Of a stretch of 64,000 nucleotides of DNA, positions 44,707 through 54,372 are shown piece after piece. Below the pieces are notes generated by a model. It saw only the letters and a program-made list of their open reading frames with translations, did no database searches and had not been told where the DNA came from. Source of the stretch: Enterococcus viikkiensis. GTDB taxonomy: Bacteria; Bacillota; Bacilli; Lactobacillales; Enterococcaceae. A program made the translations under genes and the position numbers. Position 1 is the first letter of the stretch. The number at the start of each line of letters is the position of its first letter. The DNA is taken from positions 1 through 64,000 of the forward strand of contig NZ_BJDW01000011.1 of NCBI RefSeq assembly GCF_005405345.1, given 5' to 3'.

Positions 44707-46014
44707 TTAATCTCGTTTTTGTCGCTCCGGACTTTTCCATGTTCCACTACCAAATCCTAAGATCGTCTTCACCGCTGGTATAAAAGTGGTGACAATCGTC
44801 AAGGCGTTCAGCATCCAATAAAACAGCATGTACAATGGTGCGAACAAGATGTATTTGAGTTTTCTGGCCCGATCGTCAGCGATTAATGAAGCCACTAACT
44901 GAAATGTCCCGGAGATCATTTCAAAGCAAACAAACAAGAAGGATAGCGTGATCATGTGGTAGATCCGTTCATAATTTCCCTCAATTAGGAATCGAATAAG
45001 CGCCCCTGCGAACAAAATGGAAGAAATCCAAAAAAAGAAGGACCAAATGATACTGAAGGTCTGATCGATAAACATGATCGTTCGTCCAATATTTCGAAAA
45101 GGGTGCAAAAAAACCTTTTTAAAATTGGTCAGCCAAACTTCTGTCCCACCTTTTGCCCAACGTTTTCTTTGACGATACAACATTTTCAAATTCTCTGGAA
45201 CTTCCATAAAGAACATGATTCGCGGAGCAAATAACGAAGCCCAGCCATCCAACTGGTGGTCCCAGGCAATACTTATATCTTCTGTTGCTCGATCTTGGCG
45301 AAACAATCCCACATCAATCAACGCGTCTTTGCGGTACATCGTATTGGCACCACTGTACGCATAGATTCCGCCAAGTACGCCCATTTGGGTTCGTTTAATA
45401 ATGCCTACAATACTGGAAAACTCCACCGTCTGAGACTTTGCGATCAGCTTTGTCCGGTTTTGCACATCCATATTGGCAGTGACCGCTGAAATATTCCGCG
45501 CATCTTTTCGAATAAAGAAATTCACGTAATAATTCAAGGCCTCTGGTTCGGGAACGGTATCTGCATCGTTGCTAAGGATTAATTCTCCTTTTGCAAAGGC
45601 TACGCCGATATCAAAAGCATGGGCCTTGCCCTTATTTTTTTCAATCCGGATAACTCGCAAATTTTCATATTGATTGGACAAACGGCGCAAAATTGCTGGT
45701 GTTTCATCTGTGGAACCATCGTCCGTTACCAATACTTCATAATTCGAGTAATTCAGTTGATTCATTAAATAATCGATCGTCTTTTCAATCACAATTTCCT
45801 CATTATGGGCAGGAACCATAATCGTGATAAAGGGTTCGATTTCTTCGGGGATCTCGATCCACTCTTTTTGACGATAATTGAACAGCAGTGAGTAGCACAG
45901 TTCCCCGATAAACCAAGCAAAACCACCTAAGATTGGATAGGCAATCAAGATTAGGAACAGAATTGAGAGAATCATATCCAGCGTGGTGTTGCCCGTGTGC
46001 GTAAATTGAATCAT
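44707..46014 (-). CDS. GT2 processive glycosyltransferase (PgaC/IcaA-like)
   Basis: Membrane glycosyltransferase of 435 residues, probably polymerising N-acetylhexosamine into an exopolysaccharide. An N-terminal helix is followed by a GT-A domain with FITIMVPAHNEE, VTDDGSTDE (about 96), LSNDADTVPEPEAL, RATEDISIAWDHQ (catalytic Asp) and YRQRKRWAKGG (QxxRW), then about four C-terminal helices. These motifs match poly-beta-1,6-GlcNAc synthases. It overlaps its membrane partner by ATGA. No deacetylase (IcaB/PgaB) or IcaC gene is present, so the polymer is uncertain. Confidence 0.88.
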   Translation of the reverse strand: MIQFTHTGNTTLDMILSILFLILIAYPILGGFAWFIGELCYSLLFNYRQKEWIEIPEEIEPFITIMVPAHNEEIVIEKTIDYLMNQLNYSNYEVLVTDDGSTDETPAILRRLSNQYENLRVIRIEKNKGKAHAFDIGVAFAKGELILSNDADTVPEPEALNYYVNFFIRKDARNISAVTANMDVQNRTKLIAKSQTVEFSSIVGIIKRTQMGVLGGIYAYSGANTMYRKDALIDVGLFRQDRATEDISIAWDHQLDGWASLFAPRIMFFMEVPENLKMLYRQRKRWAKGGTEVWLTNFKKVFLHPFRNIGRTIMFIDQTFSIIWSFFFWISSILFAGALIRFLIEGNYERIYHMITLSFLFVCFEMISGTFQLVASLIADDRARKLKYILFAPLYMLFYWMLNALTIVTTFIPAVKTILGFGSGTWKSPERQKRD

Positions 46015-46520
46015 AGCGACACCTCATTTTTTTTATACAATTCCTTGAAAAAATCCTTATCAAGATTCTGTTCTTCAGAAACAGAATAATAGTTTACGGT
46101 GTGCCGAATTTCTTTGGAAGCAAAACGTTCATCATAGGCTTCGTTCAACAGTTTTCGCCGTTTTTCCAGCCTTTCTTCATCAAAGAGTACATTCTTTTGG
46201 AGAAAATTTTTGAATCGGTAATTGTTCCAAATGGTCAAGCCACTATATAAAATCAAAATCAAAACAAAACTTATTGATAAAAAAATCAGCAGAAACCTTA
46301 ACGTCTGAAATTCCTCTACATAGGTATAGAAAGAATACTTTTGGGCAAATTCTGGAAAAACAAGAGGCAGTAAGAGCCATGCAAACGGCAACATGACACC
46401 CATCCAGCCAAGTATAGCAACCAATGTTTGGCGAAGCTTAAGGAAAAAATGTCCCTTCGTAAAATAATCATCCGAAATCAATAATTTGGAAACGTCGGCT
46501 CGCTTTATCTGCTTTTTCAT
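46011..46520 (-). CDS. Two-helix membrane protein coupled to the glycosyltransferase (PgaD/IcaD-like)
   Basis: A 169-residue protein with two hydrophobic segments (LVAILGWMGVMLPFAWLLLPL and LRFLLIFLSISFVLILILYS) and a charged cytoplasmic C-terminus. By topology and position it corresponds to PgaD/IcaD accessory subunits, though it is longer than those. ATG 46520 follows AGAGGA; the stop overlaps the next ATG as ATGA. First gene of the pair. Confidence 0.75.
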   Translation of the reverse strand: MKKQIKRADVSKLLISDDYFTKGHFFLKLRQTLVAILGWMGVMLPFAWLLLPLVFPEFAQKYSFYTYVEEFQTLRFLLIFLSISFVLILILYSGLTIWNNYRFKNFLQKNVLFDEERLEKRRKLLNEAYDERFASKEIRHTVNYYSVSEEQNLDKDFFKELYKKNEVSL

Positions 46521-47181
46521 TCGATTTATTCCTCTCTGGTTTACGTTAAGCATACTGAAGATCCCGTTAAAAATGGACCAAATAGATCTTTTTTTATAAA
46601 TTATTCAGTTAATCATAACGATAATTTCGTTTTGTGTACATAATTTGGCATAAAAAAACTGACAAACTAAACCTCATAGGCAGTCAGGATTTACTTATTC
46701 ATATTTAACGGCTTAGCCAGCAGCCACCTCTGGCCTTTTTCTTGCCGAGGCGTTCCATTTCAACGCCGAAGAGAGGGGCTAGATTTATTCCTAACTTGAA
46801 AAAATGAACAAAAAAATACCCCAGCAAAAAATTTGCTAAGGGTAGTTAACATGTATTATATACTTTGATCATATGCCTTCATCAGGACCTAAAATCTGGG
46901 GACTGCGCCTTGTTCACATCCGTGTTTCCTTAAACACTCAGAAAATCTATTGAAAAGTACTGATCCAGTGAGCTACTCGCATCTTCTCTCACCAAACAAG
47001 GATCTTCTTAAACTTAGTATAATTACTTTTTTCATTGTGTTTCATTTTCAAAGTCTTAGTAAGCTTTAAAACGCTTGGCAACCAAGAGTTGTTATTAATA
47101 GGTTCTCGCGTAAAAATAGGATTCCTATACTGAGGTAGAAAAATACTTTTTAACAGCTTCCTTGAGTCCCAATTTCGATCA
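46521..47181. other. Noncoding interval with a - strand terminator
   Basis: About 660 bp without a gene I can support. A GGCGTT/AACGCC hairpin lies at 46749-46767. A second hairpin followed by a T run on the - strand lies at 46808-46846, some 340 bp past the nearest upstream - strand gene. A TATACT on the - strand near 47017-47022 could start a short RNA ending there, which is speculative. Confidence 0.35.
46808..46846 (-). terminator. Intrinsic terminator far from any gene
   Basis: On the - strand TACCC-TTAGCAAA and TTTGCT-GGGGTA pair and are followed by TTTTTTTG. The nearest upstream gene on this strand stops 336 bp earlier. Confidence 0.55.
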
Positions 47182-47694
47182 TTACTCCTCGCGATAACAG
47201 ATCGTCAAGCCTTTTAAGAAATTACGAGCATATTTATCCCCACACGGTTTGAAATTACGATGACCTTCTTTTCTGAGAATAGCACCCAGCTCACCTTTTG
47301 AAGGATAGACCCCCGCTTCTGCCATGATATCCAGCATATCATCACTAGTTAATTGCAAGGCGATCTTGACCTTTTTCAACAAAAGATTGTTAATATGGCG
47401 GATTTGATTGCTTTTTAATTGGGGCGCTTCGGTCGGTTTATTTTTTTGTGGACCGCGTTTCAAAATGATAAAGCCGTTCAAAAAGCTATCGAAGACTTGA
47501 TTATTGATTGGTTTTACGTACGTATTTTTTTCGAATTCGTCTTTCTCTTCTACTTGATTCGTGATTTTTTTCAACATGTCTTTTTCTTCTTCTTTGGTAA
47601 CAGTCACTCCGCCTAATTCAAAAGCTTTAACGATATCGGTATCTTTGATATCTAAGGCGTAGCGCAGACGTAGTAATAGATCGTTATTATTCAT
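47182..47694 (-). CDS. DUF1456 family protein (YehS-like)
   Basis: A 170-residue cytoplasmic protein with two DUF1456 repeats: residues about 1-68 (NNDLLLRLRYALDIKDTDIV, VFDSFLNGFIILKRG) and about 93-170 (INNLLLKKVKIALQLTSDDM, ARNFLKGLTICYRE). The ATG at 47694 follows GGAGG. The family is widespread but has no established function. Monocistronic. Confidence 0.88.
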   Translation of the reverse strand: MNNNDLLLRLRYALDIKDTDIVKAFELGGVTVTKEEEKDMLKKITNQVEEKDEFEKNTYVKPINNQVFDSFLNGFIILKRGPQKNKPTEAPQLKSNQIRHINNLLLKKVKIALQLTSDDMLDIMAEAGVYPSKGELGAILRKEGHRNFKPCGDKYARNFLKGLTICYREE

Positions 47695-47736
47695 AGATTC
47701 CTCCACTTTTCTGATTGTTCTACTATAACACAAAAA

Positions 47737-47779
47737 CAGACTAGCACCTCATTCTTTCAAAGGTCGGAGCTAGTCTTTA
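47737..47779 (-). terminator. Terminator of the WxL operon
   Basis: AGACTAGC and GCTAGTCT stem on the - strand with TGTTTTTG following, adjacent to the stop codon at 47783. Confidence 0.75.
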
Positions 47780-47782
47780 TTA

Positions 47783-49777
47783 TTATTGTGGCGCATTGGA
47801 TAAGGTCCAACGCAGAGTCGCTTGATAAGCGCCCGTTTCTACTTGCTTAGCGTCGGTGATACTCAACTTTGTCTCAGATGCTAGGCTTTCACTGACTGAA
47901 TGATTCAAATTAGGCTTGTCAGTTTTATCGAACGTCAACTTACCATCAGAAGTTACGGTGCCATTCAAAAGCCCTTGTGCTCCTTGAGCGGAAACAAAGC
48001 TGATTTTCCCAGCGATCGGCTTTTTACCATTCGAAAAATCACTTAGAGCAACCGATAAACTCCATGGTGTTTTGCCATCCGTCGGAAAGCGCTCATCGGT
48101 AATCTTGAGGCGTTCATTGTTTTCACTGACCAACTGAAAGGTTGGATCTTGACTAAATTGTGACAGGCCTTTATTTCCAAAGTGTAGATTGGGCACTTGA
48201 TCCAGTGTTAAGTAGCCACTAACGGTCACCGCTATTTTGGTGAAAATTTCTTTCTGCCCTGGGATTCTGATTGTAATCACATGTTTCCCAACGGATAAGT
48301 CTTGTAAATCCAAGCCTTCCAAAATAGGAATTTCACTAAAAACGCCTTGATCATTGTCTACTTCAACATCCGTTCCATCATAGTCAGTGGTGACAATCAT
48401 TAATCTGATCGGTTGGCCTTTAAAGATCTTCATTTCATCGCCGACTGTATTCCCATCCTCTGTAGTTAAATGAATCGTAGGCACATGAGGTGTTTCAGGT
48501 CCTGGAGGTCTAGTTCCCGGCCAATTACTTATATCAAATTGATTCTCATTCGCCATATTTATGTTCAGCTCTGATTGAATCTCCATGTCGCCCCCAGCCA
48601 CGTAGCTAGAGTGCATCACATCCGGTCCAGCATTGCTTACGAGAATATTGCCTGTAGGAACAAGCAGTGACCCATAAAACTTTGAGGCGATGATTGATAC
48701 TTGGCTCGCCTTTGGAAAGGAGTGAATGATATGATTTCCTAACTCCTTGATTGTCGTATCTCCAGTCACAGTTAAGTGGTTGTTCCATCCCCAAGTAAAA
48801 GTTCCTGTAGTCTGCCAATTGAAAATTAAATACGGCAATGGCCGAGAAGCTGCACCTTTGTACGTGATTTCAAGTTCATCGTCTGCTTGTACGAGATTCA
48901 TATCCAAGAGAATGACTGGCACCGTCGAACCCGTGTAACCGCTAAGGTCGAGGGTAATTTGGTGGATCGTCTTGGCTCTGGTTGGATCTTTGACGATCTT
49001 TTGACTCGCTTTAATCGTTGCATCCGAAACGGCGACACCTTTATCACGAGTGAGACGTTGATAACTAGAACTGATGCTGGTCAAATTATTTTGCGTTGCT
49101 AGCTGCCAATGTTCAGCAGTAATTCCATTAGCTTGGAAAGCTTGTAGTTGATCAGCAGTATGAACTGCTTTTTTCGAACTAGGAATTTTTGCTGCACCAT
49201 TTTTCGCAATCAGTTTTTGATTCGGAAATGTATTCGTTTGGGCGAGATTATTAGCTAATATTTCATTGATTGTATTGGCCACCACTGTCACATTTTCCTT
49301 CGGCTCACTCGTTAATTTTAAACCACCCGTTGTTAAATTACTGCCGAAATAGGTCGGCCAACTATTTTTTCCATTAATCGAATTGGCGCCCATATAACCA
49401 GTCACATTTTGCTGACCAATCGTCAAAGTCCCCCCAGCAAATGCTGTAAACTCGGTCCCGACGCCTAAAGGATAGCTGGATAATTCTTGGGGATTAAAGA
49501 CGCTTGCTTCATTAGCTACTGCTTTTGGGGCAGAATTAATCGCTTTTTTTGGTTTATTCACGGCAGAATCCGTATCAGTTTGGCTCGACGACTGGCTTAT
49601 GTCCACCGAATCAGACTGTGAGAGTTCCTGCGACGGACTGCTTTGCGTGGAGGAAGACATGGCTGCCGTCGTTTGAACTGTCTTTTCATCACTAGAAATT
49701 GCTTGAGCCGTAGACGCAAGTAGATTGCCACCTAGTATTAGGAAAAGCAAGAGGGCGACCGTATGCTTTCTATTCAT
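47783..49777 (-). CDS. WxL surface protein with choice-of-anchor-A-like domain
   Basis: Secreted cell-surface protein of 664 residues: signal peptide (1-26), a Ser/Gln-rich linker (about 30-85), a large domain (about 95-400) beginning PLGVGTEFTAFAGGTLTIGQ and resembling choice-of-anchor-A adhesin domains, an Ig-like segment with Pro-rich lead (PGPETPHVP) and a C-terminal WxL domain (about 515-664) whose two motifs are WSLSVALSDF and LRWTLSNAP. WxL domains bind peptidoglycan non-covalently. The gene overlaps the DUF916 gene upstream by TAATG, as in csc-type clusters. Confidence 0.88.
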   Translation of the reverse strand: MNRKHTVALLLFLILGGNLLASTAQAISSDEKTVQTTAAMSSSTQSSPSQELSQSDSVDISQSSSQTDTDSAVNKPKKAINSAPKAVANEASVFNPQELSSYPLGVGTEFTAFAGGTLTIGQQNVTGYMGANSINGKNSWPTYFGSNLTTGGLKLTSEPKENVTVVANTINEILANNLAQTNTFPNQKLIAKNGAAKIPSSKKAVHTADQLQAFQANGITAEHWQLATQNNLTSISSSYQRLTRDKGVAVSDATIKASQKIVKDPTRAKTIHQITLDLSGYTGSTVPVILLDMNLVQADDELEITYKGAASRPLPYLIFNWQTTGTFTWGWNNHLTVTGDTTIKELGNHIIHSFPKASQVSIIASKFYGSLLVPTGNILVSNAGPDVMHSSYVAGGDMEIQSELNINMANENQFDISNWPGTRPPGPETPHVPTIHLTTEDGNTVGDEMKIFKGQPIRLMIVTTDYDGTDVEVDNDQGVFSEIPILEGLDLQDLSVGKHVITIRIPGQKEIFTKIAVTVSGYLTLDQVPNLHFGNKGLSQFSQDPTFQLVSENNERLKITDERFPTDGKTPWSLSVALSDFSNGKKPIAGKISFVSAQGAQGLLNGTVTSDGKLTFDKTDKPNLNHSVSESLASETKLSITDAKQVETGAYQATLRWTLSNAPQ

Positions 49778-50814
49778 TACGCCTCATCCTTTTCTTGTTT
49801 GCCTTTTTTACGACCTAATAAGAAAACGAATAGGAATAAAATAATTAAGACCAAAATGCCAATAATGACATATAACCACAGATTGCTTGATTGTTTCGAC
49901 GTATCAACCGCTTTTTCATTTACTGCTTGAGCTTCCAATTTCGCAATACTGAAATCTCGTTCGAACTTCCATTCTTGTGTGCCAGAAGTTGCCACTAAAG
50001 ACAAGTGATATTCCCCAGCTTCAAGCTGCTCCTTCTGCCAATCAATGGCGAAATCATAATTAGAGTTTGGTGCCATTTCTTGATTGTCCCTCTTCGTTTC
50101 TTTAAAAACGTTGTCGTCACCTTTTTTATAAATTTTGGCATCCACTGTCATAGAACCAAAAGCTTGTGGTTCGATATTTTGCAAATTAGCCAAGACCGCA
50201 GTGTGTTCATTCGACAAGCCAGCTCTGACAGCATTTAATTTTAATTTTGGTGTAATATTTTGATCAGGATTTTCGGTCAAAGCTACTCCTAAAACTAACG
50301 AGTAGTTATTTTTCACCGTCAGCATTTGTCCTTCATTAGATGACGAATCAGCGCTATCATCAGATCGTTTCTCTGCATAAAAACCGCCCATGATCGTCCC
50401 AGAAAAAGCTTCCTTAGGTGCCGTTAGAGTAAATTTGACATCTTTCGTTTCATTGGCTGCCAACGCTACGTCTTGCGGACTGGAAACAAGTTCGGTTATT
50501 ACATACTTGGCCGTGGTGTCCCGTTTTGCATCATGGTCACTATAATCAATTTGACCATTAGCATTAGTCACTGCCGGATTGGGTGAAATCCTGATTTTAA
50601 TGGCTTGATTTTCTAAATTCTTCACTCGTAATGTAAGTTCTTGGCTTTGATCAGGGGCAATCTTAAGATTAAAATAGCTAGCATCACCAATTTGGTTTTC
50701 TGGTTGAACGGCATCCATCGTAAAACCAGCGCCGGCTGCTTCAGCTGAAACAGTTGACCAGAGCCCGATTATTATCAAAAAAGCAGTGGCGATGACAAAT
50801 CCTATTTTTTTCAT
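49777..50814 (-). CDS. DUF916/DUF3324 WxL-interacting membrane protein
   Basis: A 345-residue protein with signal peptide (1-27), DUF916 (about 30-155; FTMDAVQPENQIGDASYFNL, GTIMGGFYAE), DUF3324 (about 165-290) and a C-terminal membrane helix (LWLYVIIGILVLIILFLFVF) with a Lys-rich tail. Such proteins bind WxL proteins and peptidoglycan and anchor the complex. It is coupled to the long WxL gene downstream and 120 bp from the short WxL gene upstream. Confidence 0.92.
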   Translation of the reverse strand: MKKIGFVIATAFLIIIGLWSTVSAEAAGAGFTMDAVQPENQIGDASYFNLKIAPDQSQELTLRVKNLENQAIKIRISPNPAVTNANGQIDYSDHDAKRDTTAKYVITELVSSPQDVALAANETKDVKFTLTAPKEAFSGTIMGGFYAEKRSDDSADSSSNEGQMLTVKNNYSLVLGVALTENPDQNITPKLKLNAVRAGLSNEHTAVLANLQNIEPQAFGSMTVDAKIYKKGDDNVFKETKRDNQEMAPNSNYDFAIDWQKEQLEAGEYHLSLVATSGTQEWKFERDFSIAKLEAQAVNEKAVDTSKQSSNLWLYVIIGILVLIILFLFVFLLGRKKGKQEKDEA

Positions 50815-50879
50815 ACACTTTTCTCCCCTTTATCCATTCGCTCATTTTTTATCTTAGTAAATAATAATCCATTTTACAA

Positions 50880-50904
50880 AAAAACGAACGCCTAAAGCGT
50901 TCGA
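50880..50904 (-). terminator. Terminator of the short WxL gene
   Basis: CGAACGC and GCGTTCG stem with TTTTTTTG on the - strand, between the short WxL gene and the DUF916 gene, so much of the transcript may end here. Confidence 0.8.
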
Positions 50905-50934
50905 TTCCTGAAACTTTTTACAAGCTTCTACCAC

Positions 50935-51627
50935 TTATTTGGCTGGATCAGTATCTGGTGTATTTGCTAAAGTCCAGTTCACATCTGCTTGGTAAGTGCC
51001 TGCAACGATCGTTTTATTTGATCCGGCCGCAATGGTTAATTTACCATTGGTAACACCAAAATTATTCGTAAACGTCCCAGTACCGGTAGCCGCATTAATC
51101 AACGTAGTCCCCTGATCATTCACAACTGTTTCCTTAGGTGCACTCGTCGCGACTCCATCTGTTTCATCCCCAGAAGGTGCTAACGTCATCGTCACGCCGG
51201 CGATTTTTTTACTGCTATCAGCCAAGTTGGTGAAATCACTTCTTGATACAGATAATTTCCAACCAGCATTTGTTCCGCGGTAGTCAGAAACAGTAATTTT
51301 TTGATTGGCATTTCCATCTTTAGAGGTATTTGAAAGTTTTCCATTGAATAACTTCAATTTAACTTCTTTTGAAAAGTCAGCAACCTTTGGATTTGTACCG
51401 TTATCGTTAGTAAAATGCAAATCAGGCACTTGGTCTAACCGTAATTGACCAGGATCAATAGCAAATTCAGCTTTTGAATTGGCAGAAACGGGATTTTCCG
51501 TTGCGTCATAACCCGCCCCCGGGGTCCCTGCGCTGATCGTTTCAGCGGCAAAACTATGGGTACTTGCTAAACCTAGTGAAGCTAGGACAATAGTTGAAGT
51601 CATAAGAGTGGCTAACATTTTTTTCAT
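50935..51627 (-). CDS. WxL domain surface protein
   Basis: A 230-residue secreted protein: signal peptide (1-28, AxA site near SFAAE) followed by a single WxL domain. The proximal motif is WKLSVSRSDF and the distal one VNWTLANTPD. LRLDQVPDLHFTND is shared with the long WxL protein (LTLDQVPNLHFGN). It is the first gene of the - strand WxL unit, and its own terminator suggests higher expression than the genes that follow. Confidence 0.92.
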   Translation of the reverse strand: MKKMLATLMTSTIVLASLGLASTHSFAAETISAGTPGAGYDATENPVSANSKAEFAIDPGQLRLDQVPDLHFTNDNGTNPKVADFSKEVKLKLFNGKLSNTSKDGNANQKITVSDYRGTNAGWKLSVSRSDFTNLADSSKKIAGVTMTLAPSGDETDGVATSAPKETVVNDQGTTLINAATGTGTFTNNFGVTNGKLTIAAGSNKTIVAGTYQADVNWTLANTPDTDPAK

Positions 51628-51911
51628 AAAAAACTCCTCCTTAACATTTCATGTATTGATTTATCATTTTCATGAAATGCCTATGTAAATTATCTTTAAT
51701 ACATACTGATTATAAGTTTTCTACCACCAATATCAATGGAATAGCTCGCTGTCTTTATCCTTCAAAAAACCTATCGTATTGCGGTATCAACCTTCTTTCA
51801 TATTTATAAAATGGATTTATCTAAATATGAAACTAAAATTATCTTTTCACTTTAATAACGTCCTTTGTTATACTCAAAACAGCAGAAATACTCGTCACGG
51901 AGGAGTCACTA

Positions 51912-52838
51912 GTGAAAAAAATATTTTTTTTAGTGCTGAGTTTCATTCTTTTATTTATTTCCTCATCAAGCATCCAAGCGGCGACCGTTGGATTTGGTGC
52001 ATCGCCAGTTTTTCCTGAGAACCAAATTAGCGATGCTTCTTACTTTGATTTGCACGTACAAAAAGGCCAGCAGCAAACCCTCTATATAATAGTAGAAAAC
52101 CTTGAAAATCAGCCGAAAACGTTAGAGATCACCCCAACCACCGCCTTCACGAATGCGACCGGGCAGATCGAATACAGCCCTAGTAATCATAAGCCCACCA
52201 GCGGTCCAAACTTTAAAGCGCTCGTCTCTGGACCTCAGACTATTCACTTACAAGGCAAGGAGAAAAAGCAAGTTGCTTTTCAATTAACGATCCCTAAAAA
52301 AAGATTTTCCGGCAGTTTATTGGGCGGCTTTCAAATTCTGGATCAGAATGCCCATACCAGCGACGGCCTCCAACAGGAATTGGCCTACGTCATCGGTGCG
52401 ATCCTGCAAGAGGATAAGGCATTACCCGCTCCCCAACTGAATGTAAAAAGCGTCACGTCAGTTAAGGAACATTTAGCTGTAAAACTAGTCAACACTTCCG
52501 GTCGATTGATTAGTCATTACCAATTAGCAGGCGACCTTCGCTCCATAGCGGGATCCAAAAAAAACCTGATAGATCAGATCATCAGCATTGCACCTCATGA
52601 TTCATTTACGTTGCAGCTACCAACCAAAAAAAAGCCCACCAGTGGACTTTATGCCCTCAAGCTGACAATCAAAGGAGATAAAGATTTCTCTTTTGATCAC
52701 TGGGTCTATCTGCATCAGCAGAATGATCAGCTGAAAATTTACGAGCTCGCACGTTGGCCATTTATCTTAATATCGGCCTTGATACTCGGGCTATTGATTC
52801 TTTTTATTGGAAAAAAAAAGGAGAAGCGTCATGTTTGA
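51912..52838 (+). CDS. Second DUF916-type WxL-interacting protein
   Basis: A 308-residue paralogue of the 49777 protein: signal peptide (1-24), DUF916 (FGASPVFPENQISDASYFDL; GSLLGGFQIL), a DUF3324-like part and a C-terminal helix (WPFILISALILGLLILFIGK). It starts with GTG at 51912 after GGAGGAG. Unlike its paralogue it is not followed by a WxL gene but by an Mga-like regulator, which it overlaps by 8 bp. It may link surface-complex assembly to regulation; this is inference. Confidence 0.88.
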   Translation: MKKIFFLVLSFILLFISSSSIQAATVGFGASPVFPENQISDASYFDLHVQKGQQQTLYIIVENLENQPKTLEITPTTAFTNATGQIEYSPSNHKPTSGPNFKALVSGPQTIHLQGKEKKQVAFQLTIPKKRFSGSLLGGFQILDQNAHTSDGLQQELAYVIGAILQEDKALPAPQLNVKSVTSVKEHLAVKLVNTSGRLISHYQLAGDLRSIAGSKKNLIDQIISIAPHDSFTLQLPTKKKPTSGLYALKLTIKGDKDFSFDHWVYLHQQNDQLKIYELARWPFILISALILGLLILFIGKKKEKRHV

Positions 52839-54294
52839 AGAAATCGTCTTTGATTCAGTCACTCAAATAAAATTTAGGATTTTTAAAAATCTCGCGGGAC
52901 AAACGACTGGAATCTATTCTTACCGTGACCTCGCCACCCAGACTCAGCTTTCCTATCAACAGTATTACAAGCTCTTGCAGGAACTAGATCATGATTTATT
53001 AGCGTCGAGACTGATCGAAACTTCCTTAATCATACCGAATATCGGAATCTCCACTGAAAAACTGACACTTTCGATTGATAAGTACCGACTTCATCTATTA
53101 AAATCAAGTCTTCCTTTCCAATTTATGCAAGCATTACTTTTGAAACCGACACTTGGTTTGGAAAATTTCTTGCAGCAAAATTATAGTAGCCGTGCTACTA
53201 TCAGCCGCAAAATGCAGCCGATGATCCACTACTTAGCCAAATACCAGCTCAAGATCAACTTTCAAAAATTCCGACTAGAAGGGAATGAGATTGCCATCCG
53301 TCTGGCTTTCTTTTATCTTTTTTGGTTAGGCTACCGCAATTTGTTTTGGCCCTTCACTGTTACCGAAGAAAGAGCAGCAACTTATGGCGAGCTTTTCTTA
53401 CAGGATTCACCTTTGAATCGGGACTTTGTCAGTCGTTTGGAAACATCGATTTATTCCGGTGTGGCTCTCACCCGCATGTTCCAACAGCAATTTGCTAAGT
53501 ACGAGCCAGACTTAAATTTTATGTTGGAAGACAATCCTGAATACGATCTGCATGTATTTGAAAATACCTTTGACCTTTCACCAGAACATTCTAAGGGGGA
53601 GCTGGCCTCGATTTATTTTCTGATGAATTTTATTCCGATCTACGAAGATCCTACCGATCCCGCACTAGAAAAAAGCATTCAGACCTTTACTAGAAAAGCC
53701 AATCCAGTCTGGAATTTAGTAGAAAGTTTCCGCTGTTTTGTTATCGATGAATTGCATGTGCGTATGAACACTGGAACAAAAAAAATAATGATGGCCAATT
53801 TAGCCAACATCATTCTCGCCTTCTACATTTTTCGTGGTCCGTTTCCAAATTTACCCGCTTTAGTCAAGTATCCTGAAGCAAAATCAACGGAGAGCTTACA
53901 ACTTGAAGAGAAGATCAAGCAATTCTTAAAGGCACTTTTGAAACGAGAAGAATTTTCAGCCTTTCGTCCATCAGAAAAATACTTAGTCCAGATCTTGCGT
54001 TCTGGCATCTCACCTTTTTATTATCAGGTAACTAAGAATCACCCACTGAAAGTCGGCGTTATGGTGGAGTCTAATCAATTACTCGTCAAACGGTTGATGG
54101 ACTTTTTAGCGGATATCAATTTTGTGGAAGTAGCGCTTTATCGCAGTGAGACCACCTATGATTTTCTGATCACTACCTTTTCCGAACCAGCCGCTGAAAT
54201 TCCGGTCTACTATTGGGACTTTCACGTCGGCTATCAAAACCTTTCTTCATTATATGTAGCTTTACGTAATATGTATACCGAAAAAAATCGGTAG
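52831..54294 (+). CDS. Mga-type transcriptional regulator of the WxL locus
   Basis: A 487-residue Mga/AtxA-like regulator starting MFEEIVFDSVTQIKFRIFKN after AAGGAGAAG. Helix-turn-helix-like segments lie near residues 25-50 (YRDLATQTQLSYQQYYKLLQ) and 110-130 (NFLQQNYSSRATISRKMQPM), followed by the FWPFTVTEERAATYGELF region shared with the other Mga-like protein, and a C-terminal EIIB-like part. It overlaps the DUF916 gene and is divergent from the WxL operon, so control of this module is the simplest role. Confidence 0.82.
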   Translation: MFEEIVFDSVTQIKFRIFKNLAGQTTGIYSYRDLATQTQLSYQQYYKLLQELDHDLLASRLIETSLIIPNIGISTEKLTLSIDKYRLHLLKSSLPFQFMQALLLKPTLGLENFLQQNYSSRATISRKMQPMIHYLAKYQLKINFQKFRLEGNEIAIRLAFFYLFWLGYRNLFWPFTVTEERAATYGELFLQDSPLNRDFVSRLETSIYSGVALTRMFQQQFAKYEPDLNFMLEDNPEYDLHVFENTFDLSPEHSKGELASIYFLMNFIPIYEDPTDPALEKSIQTFTRKANPVWNLVESFRCFVIDELHVRMNTGTKKIMMANLANIILAFYIFRGPFPNLPALVKYPEAKSTESLQLEEKIKQFLKALLKREEFSAFRPSEKYLVQILRSGISPFYYQVTKNHPLKVGVMVESNQLLVKRLMDFLADINFVEVALYRSETTYDFLITTFSEPAAEIPVYYWDFHVGYQNLSSLYVALRNMYTEKNR

Positions 54295-54309
54295 CTTCAC
54301 TATAGTAAT

Positions 54310-54363
54310 AAAAAAAACAGGTACCATCTTCGATTCTTGAAGGTAGCACTTGTTTGTTTTTTA
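54310..54363 (+). terminator. Terminator of the DUF916-mga unit
   Basis: An imperfect stem (AACAGGTACCATCTTC with GAAGGTAGCACTTGTT) is followed by TGTTTTTT, just after the mga stop. It may also serve the convergent spx-like gene. Confidence 0.6.
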
Positions 54364-54372
54364 TCTCACCTA

